This document shows positions 6,586 through 14,032 of a DNA stretch of 50,369 nt, piece by piece (within the stretch, counting starts at the first letter, position 1; each line of letters opens with the position of its first letter). The stretch is from a virus. The stretch covers positions 1-50,369 of the IMG/VR virus record IMGVR_UViG_3300031669_005085; one strand, written 5' to 3'. The notes under the pieces are model-generated. The model was not told the origin of the DNA and made no database searches. It saw only the letters and a list, made by a program, of their open reading frames with translations. The translations under genes and the position numbers were made by a program.

Positions 6586-7848
6586 CTAAGAAAAATTATG
6601 TATCTTAGTTTTTTCTTCTTGTTTCAACCAACCACTACTTTTTAGTACCTCATTACTGAGTTTGTCATCCATAGTTGGGTTGTCCACAAGCGTAAATTCG
6701 GGATAACGTGTCCCTATTTGTTCGTTATATATTCTAACTCCCTCTCTTTCAATATTGATTGCTGCGTTCATATCACGGTCAATAACATTTCCACATTCTT
6801 CACAGACAAATTCTCTATCTTTTAATGTTAAATTGTTATTTTTCCATCCACATTCACAACAAGTTTTTGATGATGGAAACCACCTACTAACAAATATTAA
6901 TTCTCTTCCATACCACTTTGATTTATATTCCAATTGTCGCCTCATTTCGTATAAACCAAGTTCTTGAATAGACTTAGCTAATTTATGGTTTTTCATCATC
7001 CCACTAACATTCAAATCTTCCAATACTATAATTTGATTTTCGTTAATTATATTGATTGTAATGTTATGAAGGAAATCTTGTTTTTGATTTTTAATACTTT
7101 CGTGTAACTTAGCGAGTTTTAATCTTACTTTATTACGATTGTTACTACCTTTTATTTTTTTGGATAGTTGTTTCTGTACCTTTTTTAACTTCTTTTCGTT
7201 AGTTTTAATCCATCTTGGATTATCAATGGTTTTACCGTCAGAAAACGTTAATAGTGTTTTAATACCTAAATCAATACCTACCGATTTATTTGTTGGTTTA
7301 ACTGTTCTTAACAAATCACCATCAATTAATAATGTCGCAAAGTATTTGTTTGATTTTGTCTTAGTAATTGTAACAGATTTAATACCTTGTTTGTTTTTAT
7401 ATAGATATTGTTTATCTCTGTCAGAACATTCAAATTTTAATCCTTTAATTGTTTTAGTTAGATTCAGTCTTGAAGTTTCTTCATCAAATGTTTTAGATGC
7501 AACAGCTTCTTGTGGAAATCTAACTTTTTGTTCATCGTGCTTAGATTTAAACTTAGGGAAACCTTTATGTTGTTTAAAGAAATTCTTGTAAGCTACTTCT
7601 AAGTTGATTATGGACTGTTTCAGAACTTTAGTGTTATGTTCTCTCAACCAATCATATTCAGTCCTTAAATCACCGTGGAAATAATGACCTAAATCAGATA
7701 AGGAAGTGTTTTTCTTATCTGCTTCGTAATTAAGTTTTTTGTAAGCAAGACATTGATTATAGACAAAACGATAAGACCCAAGCAAACTATTGATATTGTT
7801 TGTCTGTTCATTGTTTAAATATAGTCTTACTTTTATCGATTTTAACAT
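6586..7848 (-). CDS. tnpB: TnpB RNA-guided nuclease of IS607-like element
   Basis: 420 aa. N-terminal wedge/REC part, then a split RuvC domain: GIDLGIK (Asp193), IIVLEDLN (Glu277), zinc ribbon CCEC...CEEC (Cys330, 333, 349, 352) and DRDMNAA (Asp359). All catalytic residues are present. TnpB proteins use an RNA from the element's own right end to cut DNA beside a short motif, which helps the element persist. The start directly abuts the tnpA stop. The guide would begin at the junction with the host gene (6573 downward). Confidence 0.93.
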   Translation of the reverse strand: MLKSIKVRLYLNNEQTNNINSLLGSYRFVYNQCLAYKKLNYEADKKNTSLSDLGHYFHGDLRTEYDWLREHNTKVLKQSIINLEVAYKNFFKQHKGFPKFKSKHDEQKVRFPQEAVASKTFDEETSRLNLTKTIKGLKFECSDRDKQYLYKNKQGIKSVTITKTKSNKYFATLLIDGDLLRTVKPTNKSVGIDLGIKTLLTFSDGKTIDNPRWIKTNEKKLKKVQKQLSKKIKGSNNRNKVRLKLAKLHESIKNQKQDFLHNITINIINENQIIVLEDLNVSGMMKNHKLAKSIQELGLYEMRRQLEYKSKWYGRELIFVSRWFPSSKTCCECGWKNNNLTLKDREFVCEECGNVIDRDMNAAINIEREGVRIYNEQIGTRYPEFTLVDNPTMDDKLSNEVLKSSGWLKQEEKTKIHNFS

Positions 7849-8499
7849 TTAATTATTGGTTACTTTTTCGTTATTTTTATCTTCTTTTTTCTTTCTTCTA
7901 CGTTCAGCACTTCGTTTTCCATAAACCTTTCCACTAAAACTCGCCATTAATGAAATAATATCAGTAACCAAATCTTCTTGTTCACCAACATCATTATTTT
8001 CAATATGTATTATTTCAACACCATAACTTTTAAACATTTTTTCAATAAAGTTATATTGAAATCTTGTTAATCTATCCTTGTGCTCAATAATGATTTTACT
8101 TACCTTCTTTTCAATAACTAAGTTAGTTAACCTAATAAAACCATTTCTCGTATCAGATAAACCTGAACCCACATCTTTAATTATAAAACCAACATTTAGT
8201 TTTTTCTTGGCACAGTATTCACTCAAACGTTGTGATTGTCTATCCAAATCACCTTTTTGTTTTTGTTCGTGTGAACTTACACGAGAGTATGTTACAACTA
8301 AATCAGACGTTTCTACAATACTTCTACCAATTCCAATATATTCGTCCAACAGTTCTTGTTGATAACGTCTATGACCACCTGTTGTGGTCAACGGAACTAA
8401 TTTATTAGATTTATTCCATTTTCGTAAAGTATCGGCACTTACATTAAGATATTCTGCTGCCTGTTTTGTTGTTAATAACTTACTCATTCTTACTTTCAA
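7849..8499 (-). CDS. tnpA: IS607-family serine recombinase TnpA
   Basis: 216 aa. Residues 7-46 form a MerR-like winged helix (TKQAAEYLNVSADTLRKW...TGGHRRY) that binds the transposon ends. Residues 67-200 are a small serine-recombinase catalytic domain with YSRVSS (Ser75 the likely nucleophile), GDLDRQ, DVGSG and EHKDRLTR. The Lys-rich tail follows. Its start overlaps the accessory gene by 20 bases. 23-30% G+C by eye, matching its neighbours, so long resident or from a similar genome. Confidence 0.93.
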   Translation of the reverse strand: MKVRMSKLLTTKQAAEYLNVSADTLRKWNKSNKLVPLTTTGGHRRYQQELLDEYIGIGRSIVETSDLVVTYSRVSSHEQKQKGDLDRQSQRLSEYCAKKKLNVGFIIKDVGSGLSDTRNGFIRLTNLVIEKKVSKIIIEHKDRLTRFQYNFIEKMFKSYGVEIIHIENNDVGEQEDLVTDIISLMASFSGKVYGKRSAERRRKKKEDKNNEKVTNN

Positions 8500-8692
8500 T
8501 TTTTTTCATATGGGATAGAATCAATGTCTTAGATTCATCTAATATACTTTGAAACTCTTCAACAGTTATATCTTCATCCAATTCAAAAACATTTGGATAT
8601 GTATCGCCATTTTCAAGTTCATATTCGGTTTTAGTAACACGAACCACTTTCATATTTTTATCTTCCATTATTTTTATTAGTTTGTTCTTCAT
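8480..8692 (-). CDS. IS607 accessory protein, 70 aa
   Basis: Acidic protein, clearly related to the one at 28305-28520: both read KVVRV.K.E.EL.NGD.YP..FELD.(D)..VEEFQ.ILD.SK. Both overlap the following tnpA by 20 bases. Conservation in two diverged IS607 copies suggests a real role in the element, perhaps modulating TnpA, but this is inference. I know no named family. Confidence 0.75.
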   Translation of the reverse strand: MKNKLIKIMEDKNMKVVRVTKTEYELENGDTYPNVFELDEDITVEEFQSILDESKTLILSHMKKIESKNE

Positions 8693-8761
8693 ATAAATAG
8701 TTTCTTTTTCGTAAAAAGTTTAATTATTTGTATATATATTATTATTTTTTCATAGTTTTTC

Positions 8762-8881
8762 TTAATTTCTATTGAACTGTTGGTTAACCCGTGAATCTTC
8801 TATCTGAACCTTACCTTCAACTACCTGTCCCCGCATCTTACAGGTGAACTGCTGTCCTGCTTTGTAGTCTTTAAATTCCAT
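8762..8881 (-). pseudogene. 5' part of IS-disrupted phage gene
   Basis: ATG 8881 opens MEFKDYKAGQQFTCKMRGQ... and the native sequence runs to codon 31 (8789). The last eight codons and the stop at 8762 come from the transposon end. Joined to 6572-6210 it restores GKVQIEDSRVYLCQN. The upstream leader and start are intact, so a 39-residue truncated product could be made. Confidence 0.75.
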
Positions 8882-8917
8882 AGTAGTTATTTATTAGTTG
8901 TTTTCATTTTTTATATA

Positions 8918-9016
8918 TTAAAGTCTATCAACTTGAACCTCGGTATTTTCAAACCCAAGTCCATTATCTTCATCTCGATACTCCTTAAGAAATTTATCAA
9001 AACATTTAGATTCCAT
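8918..9016 (-). CDS. Possible acidic micro-protein, 32 aa
   Basis: MESKCFDKFLKEYRDEDNGL... to a TAA at 8918. It overlaps the 3' end of the upstream gene by 11 bases, as other genes do here. The composition is gene-like (acidic, no low complexity), but the length makes it uncertain. Confidence 0.4.
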   Translation of the reverse strand: MESKCFDKFLKEYRDEDNGLGFENTEVQVDRL

Positions 9017-9185
9017 TTTGCTTAATTAACATACTCAATCTCTTCAAATCATCAACTATGATGTTTAATAATTCAAGTTCATTTTTTTTAATTAGTTTTG
9101 ATTTGCCCAATTTTACTAGATTGCCAATTCGTCCATTAATTGACGCATATACTTGTTTTCTATAATCAAAATATGTTTTATGCAT
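9006..9185 (-). CDS. Hypothetical helical protein, 59 aa
   Basis: Basic, mostly helical (GRIGNLVKLGKSKLIKKNELELLNIIVDDLKRLSMLIKQ). It sits in the dense - strand run of small phage genes, overlapping the next one. No family recognised. Confidence 0.55.
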   Translation of the reverse strand: MHKTYFDYRKQVYASINGRIGNLVKLGKSKLIKKNELELLNIIVDDLKRLSMLIKQNGI

Positions 9186-9191
9186 AGTAAA

Positions 9192-9596
9192 TTAGTTTTG
9201 TTTATGCTCATTGTAATAACAATAATTACATAATTCATCCATCATTTGTTCATGTTTATGGCACTTTTTACAAAGTAAAACGATTGTTTTACTTTGATTA
9301 GAGTCAATATTTGAATTATTTTCTGTTGGCAATGTTGGTATTAAAAATATATTACCGAAGTATAGGGGATTTATTTTCTTCTTCAAATAGTACTCATTTT
9401 TCAAATATTTTGGTTTAATAATGAAGTGCTTTATCTTCAATAAAAAATTTTTCCATCTATTTGCATACCATACTGTTTCATCATTAATTGATGACTTTGT
9501 TGATTTAAGTACATATGGCACATATACATATCCTTTATTGATGAATGAATTATCGTTAACTATCGATATGTTATATTCTTCGTCTTGTGATTTCAT
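9192..9596 (-). CDS. Hypothetical protein with C-terminal zinc motif, 134 aa
   Basis: Residues about 108-127 carry LLCKKCHKHEQMMDELCNYC: two CxxC pairs, a probable zinc finger. The central part is basic and aromatic. It may bind nucleic acid. It lies in the - strand operon-like run with short gaps on both sides. Confidence 0.65.
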   Translation of the reverse strand: MKSQDEEYNISIVNDNSFINKGYVYVPYVLKSTKSSINDETVWYANRWKNFLLKIKHFIIKPKYLKNEYYLKKKINPLYFGNIFLIPTLPTENNSNIDSNQSKTIVLLCKKCHKHEQMMDELCNYCYYNEHKQN

Positions 9597-9617
9597 ATTA
9601 TTATTTCTATTTTCATG

Positions 9618-9857
9618 TTAAGAAACTATATCAATCTCAGAAAGATTATGATATGACTTTTGAAATCCATTTGTAAATTTTATGTCAATTGTTGTCCAAT
9701 CTCTTGATGGTGGCCACCAATCATTTTCTCTCGTTGCTGGTGCTAAATCTTCGCTGTGGTGAGTTTCTTCGGCAGTTTCAATTTCTAGTTGAACGACAAC
9801 CTTTGCATCAGTCATAACATTAACCAATTTTCCCTTTAATAAATCTCCAATTTTCAT
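9618..9857 (-). CDS. Hypothetical protein, 79 aa
   Basis: Starts MKIGDLLKGKLVNV and looks like a small beta-barrel with strands alternating to about residue 35 and again at 55-75. A His/Glu/Trp-rich loop (THHSEDL...DWWPPSRDW) lies between. No known family. Confidence 0.65.
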   Translation of the reverse strand: MKIGDLLKGKLVNVMTDAKVVVQLEIETAEETHHSEDLAPATRENDWWPPSRDWTTIDIKFTNGFQKSYHNLSEIDIVS

Positions 9858-9877
9858 TTTATATCTAAAATTAATAT

Positions 9878-10300
9878 TTATTCAGGTTTTTTAACTTTTC
9901 TCATTGTTTCCGTATCGTAATACCAAATACCCATACTTCCTTTTTCAGGTATTGGAGTTTTCCAACGATCAATTTTTTCAAGAAACAGACCATATCTTTT
10001 TGTATTGCATTCAATCAATGCCATTTGCGCTGCATTGGAAGTCAATTCTCTAAAATCACTTACAAAAACACTTCCCAATATATATCCATTAACTATTTCA
10101 GTGGGTTTATATTGGAGTTGTTCTTTAGTAAGATAAGAATTATTAAATGCTTCCTTATCCGTCATACGTCCTGCATGAATCAATATTGTTTGACCATCGA
10201 GGCATGCAAATCTATCATGAGTTCTGGTTTCAATTGTTTTCCATTCTCTCATAATCCATGTTGCCCACGGCTGATATAATGTAATTACTGGATAAATCAT
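9878..10300 (-). CDS. ASCH-domain (PUA-like) protein
   Basis: 140 aa. Opens with the ASCH signature TLYQPWATWI...KTIETR, followed by the strand ILIHAGR and the loop YILGSVFVSDF. ASCH domains are PUA-like and bind RNA or modified nucleotides; some are RNases or nucleoside amidohydrolases. This length and pattern match single-domain phage ASCH proteins. Substrate unknown. Confidence 0.85.
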   Translation of the reverse strand: MIYPVITLYQPWATWIMREWKTIETRTHDRFACLDGQTILIHAGRMTDKEAFNNSYLTKEQLQYKPTEIVNGYILGSVFVSDFRELTSNAAQMALIECNTKRYGLFLEKIDRWKTPIPEKGSMGIWYYDTETMRKVKKPE

Positions 10301-10316
10301 AATTTATTAATTAATA

Positions 10317-10526
10317 CTATTCTGATTTTACTTGATTCATTTCATTCTCCAATTTCAATACTCTTTTTTCCAATTCCTTTTCTTTGCCCATCCACTGAAA
10401 AGCAATATCATAGTATGTATCTACAGTCCATTCTCGATTAGGATACTTCCATTCAGAATGTTTTTGCAACCGATTAACTAAAGAATATAGACTATTAGTT
10501 GTAATTGTTTTAGTAAAATTCTTCAT
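10317..10526 (-). CDS. Hypothetical protein with coiled-coil end, 69 aa
   Basis: The C-terminal residues 45-66 (KEKELEKRVLKLENEMNQVK) form a short coiled coil, suggesting oligomerisation. The N-terminal half is basic and aromatic (SEWKYPNREWTVDTYYDIAF). No family recognised. Confidence 0.6.
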   Translation of the reverse strand: MKNFTKTITTNSLYSLVNRLQKHSEWKYPNREWTVDTYYDIAFQWMGKEKELEKRVLKLENEMNQVKSE

Positions 10527-10530
10527 TGGT

Positions 10531-10710
10531 TTAATTATTATTATTATGATATAGTATTGTTGTTATGATTTTATTAATTTCTTCTAATGTGTGTTTGCCT
10601 TCAGTTTGGCTAACACCACTAGAAGAATATAAATCATACCATCCATACTTGGATATTCTAATAGTCCATCCTTTTAGACCACCACTTTTAATTCTTTTAT
10701 ATATTTTCAT
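10531..10710 (-). CDS. Hypothetical protein, 59 aa
   Basis: MKIYKRIKSGGLKGWTIRIS... reads like a compact beta-meander (strands around YKRIKS, WTIRIS, WYDLYSS) followed by a helix (TLEEINKIITTIL) and an Asn tail. Its codon use resembles its neighbours. It directly precedes the 10317 gene. Confidence 0.55.
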   Translation of the reverse strand: MKIYKRIKSGGLKGWTIRISKYGWYDLYSSSGVSQTEGKHTLEEINKIITTILYHNNNN

Positions 10711-10774
10711 AGTAATTCTAGCATTACATCCATTCCATCATTTTATATTACGCGTTTATTAGATTTCATAGTAA

Positions 10775-11140
10775 TTACCACCATAATCCCATAAATATTT
10801 TCGTAAATTTCTTAAGTCCTTGCTTAATTTGTTTTTCTTCCGCATCATCATAAATTGCAATTCCATTATTTCTTGCAATTAATTTCATTGCAGTTAAAAA
10901 CTGTGTAATTTCCTCAGTTTCCTTTGTATTATTAACATAATTTTCAGATACTTCCAAATATCTTTCAAGTCTTGGAATAATAAATTTGGCAATGGTATCT
11001 CTTAGACTCCAAGTTTCGCTATCATCGAATCCTCGGCTCAACCGTTGTTGCTTAAATTCTACTTCTCTCTCATCATTGTCATCTGTTAACGAAAAGCAAA
11101 TATTGGGTATTCCCATATATTTAATATCATTTTTTTCCAT
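10775..11140 (-). CDS. Hypothetical protein, 121 aa
   Basis: Resembles conserved phage proteins of the form '...W(S)LRDTIAKFIIPRLERYLEVSENY...' that sit among small accessory genes: a central segment with TIAKFIIPRLERY, an acidic helix and a C-terminal KQGLKKFTKIFMGLWW. No catalytic motif; function unknown. Confidence 0.7.
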   Translation of the reverse strand: MEKNDIKYMGIPNICFSLTDDNDEREVEFKQQRLSRGFDDSETWSLRDTIAKFIIPRLERYLEVSENYVNNTKETEEITQFLTAMKLIARNNGIAIYDDAEEKQIKQGLKKFTKIFMGLWW

Positions 11141-11152
11141 AGTAATACTATT

Positions 11153-11428
11153 TTAAATAGGTGCAACCACATCGATTATAATATCATAATCCACATTAAA
11201 TTTCTCTTTAGTAACAGTCTTTACTTCATTACCAATAATAAGAACATTGCCATTATTTAATGCGGTATAATTTTCAGGAAAGAGAATTAAATATCCTTGA
11301 TCTTCACAACCTTTATATGCAACAACACCCCTAAAAAATCTACTATGTTCATCTCGTGGTGTTAGTTCTGTCTCAAATTCCTCATACGTGAGGAATTCAA
11401 CATTTTCTCGTTTTATTGCTTGTCCCAT
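11153..11428 (-). CDS. Hypothetical protein, 91 aa
   Basis: Beta-rich small protein (GVVAYKGCEDQGYLILFPENYT...GNVLIIGNEVKTV) beginning MGQAIKRENVEFLTYEEFE. It is followed by a 12-base gap to the 10775 gene, so probably the same transcript. No recognised family. Confidence 0.65.
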   Translation of the reverse strand: MGQAIKRENVEFLTYEEFETELTPRDEHSRFFRGVVAYKGCEDQGYLILFPENYTALNNGNVLIIGNEVKTVTKEKFNVDYDIIIDVVAPI

Positions 11429-11433
11429 ATAGT

Positions 11434-11574
11434 TTAATTATTTTTATTATCTAATTGTTTTGTTTTAATACGTCTTCTGAATTTAGTCCATAGAAATTTG
11501 TTGTAATTATAACCAATTTCCTTTAATCTACCAAATTCTTTAGAATTTATTTTTTCTTTTCTATGTGTTTTCAT
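11434..11574 (-). CDS. Basic micro-protein, 46 aa
   Basis: MKTHRKEKINSKEFGRLKEI... with 15 or so Lys/Arg residues. It abuts the stop of the upstream gene (11575) with no gap, suggesting coupling. Likely nucleic-acid or acidic-partner binding, as inference from charge only. Confidence 0.5.
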   Translation of the reverse strand: MKTHRKEKINSKEFGRLKEIGYNYNKFLWTKFRRRIKTKQLDNKNN

Positions 11575-11937
11575 TTATTTACCATATTTTAATCCAATAT
11601 TAATTCCTTCAATAATTATTTGCCGAAGAATTTTATCACTAACTTCATTCAGTACAGAATTTTGAGTTGCAAGTGCTTTCATTTCTGACAATCTAATTCC
11701 AGCCAACCTATCTTTTTCAATCCAAGACAACTTATTTATGTGCAATGTGTTCACTACTCCAGAAGGATATTCAATATCAATAAATTCCCTTATACTACCA
11801 TCTTGATTAATGACCAATTCTTTTGGTATTTTGCATATTCTTAATGCACAAATGCCCTTTTCATTATTAAGGCGTAAAACCATTCCATTTGGTTTTTCAT
11901 CTATTTGAAATTCGAATATTCCACTAAATGTTTCCAT
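11575..11937 (-). CDS. Hypothetical protein, 120 aa
   Basis: The N-terminal half is beta-rich (SGIFEFQIDEKPNGMVLRLNN), then a helical end (LRQIIIEGINIGLKYGK). No membrane segment. Function unknown; first gene after the 11975 gene in the same direction. Confidence 0.65.
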   Translation of the reverse strand: METFSGIFEFQIDEKPNGMVLRLNNEKGICALRICKIPKELVINQDGSIREFIDIEYPSGVVNTLHINKLSWIEKDRLAGIRLSEMKALATQNSVLNEVSDKILRQIIIEGINIGLKYGK

Positions 11938-11974
11938 AATTATTTTTATATATACATTAATTTATATTATACCA

Positions 11975-12256
11975 CTACCACTCTATTGACTGCTCTTCTT
12001 GTCTTAATCGTTTCGCAGACATTTCTAATTTGTCTGCCAATGCCAATTTTGCTTCCTGATATGTTTTTAAATCTTGATCTAAAATTGCCTGTAATTTTTC
12101 ACCATAGATTCTAATTGGGTTTTCACTGGCATCAATTAAAATGTGATATTTTCCATGTCCTGTTGGATGTATGCACAAATATTTATAATGTTTTACTCGT
12201 TCAGAGTCAATATCATAAATTTTGTCACCTTGGTTTAATTCGCACAACTGTTTCAT
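11975..12256 (-). CDS. Hypothetical protein, 93 aa
   Basis: N-terminal beta segment (LNQGDKIYDIDSERVKHYKYLCIHPTGHGKYHIL) then a charged coiled coil (YQEAKLALADKLEMSAKRLRQEEQSIEW). The shared promoter element lies 33 bases upstream of the start, so this gene probably begins the transcript that runs to about 9000. Confidence 0.7.
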   Translation of the reverse strand: MKQLCELNQGDKIYDIDSERVKHYKYLCIHPTGHGKYHILIDASENPIRIYGEKLQAILDQDLKTYQEAKLALADKLEMSAKRLRQEEQSIEW

Positions 12257-12288
12257 ATTGGTTTATGTATTTGTTAATATCTTACACA

Positions 12289-12318
12289 CTATACGAATAA
12301 AATTCTAATTAGTTACAT
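12289..12318 (-). promoter_or_regulatory. Shared phage promoter element
   Basis: On the - strand TGTAAC, 16 bases, CGTATAG; 33 bases before the start at 12256. Confidence 0.75.
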
Positions 12319-12338
12319 TAGCATGAAATTATTTTGTA

Positions 12339-12388
12339 ATTTCTTCTTTTCACAATTATTATTTTTTAGAAATCATTACTAAATTACT
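12339..12388. repeat. 50-bp direct repeat, copy 1 (copy 2 at 12865-12914)
   Basis: Identical 50 bases by eye. Copy 2 holds the 3' end of the 12886-13131 gene (NLVMISKK-stop); copy 1 is a cut-off duplicate of it downstream of the 12425 gene. The pair brackets that gene exactly. Confidence 0.85.
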
Positions 12389-12424
12389 TCACCAATTTCA
12401 TTATTACAGATAATTTTAATACGA

Positions 12425-12844
12425 TTAGTTAGAATGCCATTTAGAAACATCATCGCCATTTTTGAAACTATTAAGAATTAGTTTATTTTCAAGTGTATAT
12501 CTGAAATCAAGTTTATGTAATTTTATATACCAGTTCACAAAATCAATTACCTTATCGTCATTCCAGATGAAGTTGTTATTTGCGCTGCCATCGTATGGTT
12601 GTTTTTGTGGTTTATTTAAACTATCTGTGACAGCAATTTTTAAATCATCCACCGATTGTGTGGTAAAAATGCTTAAAATTTCAAACTCCCAATCCTCAGT
12701 TGGCTTTGATAAATGTTTAATTAGTGTTGATTGAGTTCGTTGCCACTGCAATGATTCTTCTGGTGCTTTATAGGATGCATCATCAAAATTCCATCGAAGG
12801 TCTTTAATTAGTTCTGTTTTGTCTTGTGGTATTTTCACCATCAT
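12425..12844 (-). CDS. Hypothetical protein bracketed by a 50-bp repeat, 139 aa
   Basis: Acidic, Trp-rich helical protein (LIKDLRWNFDDASYKAPEESLQWQRTQ...). ATG 12844 is preferred; the frame also opens at GTG 12880, which overlaps the direct repeat. A KVIDFVNWYIKLHKLDFRYTLENKL stretch is typical of phage proteins that I cannot name. The repeats on either side suggest that the gene was inserted between duplicated ends of its neighbour. Confidence 0.65.
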   Translation of the reverse strand: MMVKIPQDKTELIKDLRWNFDDASYKAPEESLQWQRTQSTLIKHLSKPTEDWEFEILSIFTTQSVDDLKIAVTDSLNKPQKQPYDGSANNNFIWNDDKVIDFVNWYIKLHKLDFRYTLENKLILNSFKNGDDVSKWHSN

Positions 12845-12864
12845 TTCCGCTATTACTGCACAAC

Positions 12865-12914
12865 AATTTCTTCTTTTCACAATTATTATTTTTTAGAAAT
12901 CATTACTAAATTAC
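12865..12914. repeat. 50-bp direct repeat, copy 2
   Basis: Holds the natural 3' end of the 12886 gene plus leader of the 12425 gene; see copy 1 at 12339-12388. Confidence 0.85.
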
Positions 12915-13131
12915 TAATACCATTAAATGTTTTATTGTCTACAAGGCGAGCATAACCAGAATACTTGTTTCCATCAATATCCTCAAACAATAAATAGAAA
13001 TGCATAAATAATCTTGAGTTGGTTTGATGCAGCAATGCATCAGGTTCTATTGTGGCAGTTGTTAATTTCCAACTCATAATGTCTTTATAGATATATACAG
13101 GTAATTTATTTGAATCACACTTCTCAATCAC
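12886..13131 (-). CDS. Hypothetical protein, possibly the frameshifted C-terminal half of the 13209 gene
   Basis: 81 aa from GTG 13131. The frame is open further upstream to about 13214 (YDDDTLCNFIFKKVKCEVEILFDNV), with no ATG, overlapping the end of the 13209-13424 gene in another frame. Either an unusual start is used or one frameshift near 13205-13215 split a longer gene. The sequence is beta-rich (MHFYLLFEDIDGNKYSGYARLV). Function unknown. Confidence 0.5.
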   Translation of the reverse strand: MIEKCDSNKLPVYIYKDIMSWKLTTATIEPDALLHQTNSRLFMHFYLLFEDIDGNKYSGYARLVDNKTFNGISNLVMISKK

Positions 13132-13208
13132 GTTATCAAAAAGTATTTCAACCTCGCATTTTACTTTTTTGAAGATAAAATTACACAGAGTGTCGTCATC
13201 ATAAATCT

Positions 13209-13424
13209 TTAAATTAATGCCATTGATTCAGTAATACAAATATGAGTTTTTTTTTCATTATCATAGCCATAGTAATACCCAATAGCATCGCCATTCACAA
13301 TATCATTTTTCATTGAGTTATCATATTTCAGCATGTTGTTAATATACATAACAACAGTTGCTTTAAATAGGGTCGTTCCATCGTTAAGAACAATCCATCT
13401 TGTCGGGAATTCTTTCATAATCAT
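13209..13424 (-). CDS. Hypothetical protein, possibly N-terminal half of a split gene, 71 aa
   Basis: MIMKEFPTRWIVLNDGTTLFKATVVMY... is beta-rich and ends abruptly at MALI. In the other frame the coding pattern continues without a break into 12886-13131. It has a promoter-like element upstream (13435-13464). Confidence 0.55.
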   Translation of the reverse strand: MIMKEFPTRWIVLNDGTTLFKATVVMYINNMLKYDNSMKNDIVNGDAIGYYYGYDNEKKTHICITESMALI

Positions 13425-13434
13425 ATTTTTTACA

Positions 13435-13464
13435 AATATATAAAAATAATTTCAATTAGTTACA
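13435..13464 (-). promoter_or_regulatory. Variant of the shared promoter element
   Basis: On the - strand TGTAAC then 18 bases then TATATA; it lacks the CG before the downstream box. It precedes the 13209-13424 gene. Confidence 0.45.
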
Positions 13465-13479
13465 AAATCATAGTATGTT

Positions 13480-13704
13480 CTAAAATGGACATGCATTGTT
13501 AGTAATTTTTACTAAATGGCTGCGCAAGTATTGTAATGAATAAAATTTACTTCGAATATTATATCCAATACATCTGGCATTCATCACTTGCTTTAAAACT
13601 ACATTTCTTTTTGTATTAATACAAATGCCATCAATTGTCCACTTATATTCAGGAGCAAAATCTAGTTCCCAAACCACAGCATAATTAATTGATACTGAAT
13701 TCAT
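13480..13704 (-). CDS. Small phage protein of the '..LRxHL..CPF' family, 74 aa
   Basis: Homologous to 47433-47654: (S)(V/I)S...DFAP(E/Q)Y.W..(D/E).C.N.K......KQV....CIGY.I..KF.SL..LR.HL......CPF. The layout (a short beta hairpin followed by 'IGY...GKF.SL..LR') recalls small proteins I associate with Bacteroidota phages; role unknown. It directly follows the cassette-array junction sequence TAACTCGTTTATATAT. Confidence 0.7.
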   Translation of the reverse strand: MNSVSINYAVVWELDFAPEYKWTIDGICINTKRNVVLKQVMNARCIGYNIRSKFYSLQYLRSHLVKITNNACPF

Positions 13705-13718
13705 TTTGCTTGTGCTTT

Positions 13719-13739
13719 ATTGCATATATAAACGAGTTA
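13719..13739 (-). repeat. Array/phage junction repeat, second copy
   Basis: On the - strand TAACTCGTTTATATATGCA, the same junction found at 3886 (+) and 47671-47689 (-). Here it joins the duplicated cassette unit to the 13480 gene. Confidence 0.8.
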
Positions 13740-14032
13740 GCGGTAATTGATTGTACGGTGTTTAATCTGTTCAATACCTTCAAAGTTCCGCTTTGCCTCT
13801 GCAATAAGTTCATTCATTGTGCAACCACCTTCTCTTCTTCGTAATTCTTCAATCATCCAAATAAGCGGAACTAAATCTCCTTTAGATTGTGGCTGTTCAC
13901 AACTACCGCTAACAGCAGGTATAACCAATAAAGGGTTTCTGCTGAATTTAGCCTTAATCTTTTCTATTAACTTTTTCATATTTTAAAATTTATTGTTTTT
14001 AATCCTTTACTGGTTATACCTGCGAAACGTTA
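13736..14032 (-). repeat. Duplicated cassette unit, copy B (297 bp)
   Basis: Reverse-complement twin of 3306-3602, identical by eye and bounded by the same TAAC cores. Two identical units in opposite orientation about 10 kb apart could also recombine to invert the segment between them. Confidence 0.9.
13737..13856 (-). CDS. Duplicated cassette protein, copy B, 39 aa (80 aa from 13979)
   Basis: Identical protein to the one at 3482-3601, with the same choice of starts. The stop TAA again uses the TAAC of the neighbouring junction, which here belongs to a different sequence. The stop is therefore supplied by whatever unit follows. Confidence 0.5.
   Translation of the reverse strand: MIEELRRREGGCTMNELIAEAKRNFEGIEQIKHRTINYR

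Larger units (their letters stand above)
6573..8788 (-). mobile_element. IS607-like insertion sequence (tnpA + tnpB + accessory gene)
   Basis: About 2.2 kb. Boundaries are set by rebuilding the interrupted gene: ...CACGGG at one side and GGTATATTTATG at the other join at a shared GG, in frame and without target duplication. This fits serine-transposase IS607 insertion at GG. It carries three - strand genes: accessory (8480-8692), tnpA (7849-8499), tnpB (6586-7848). Confidence 0.85.
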
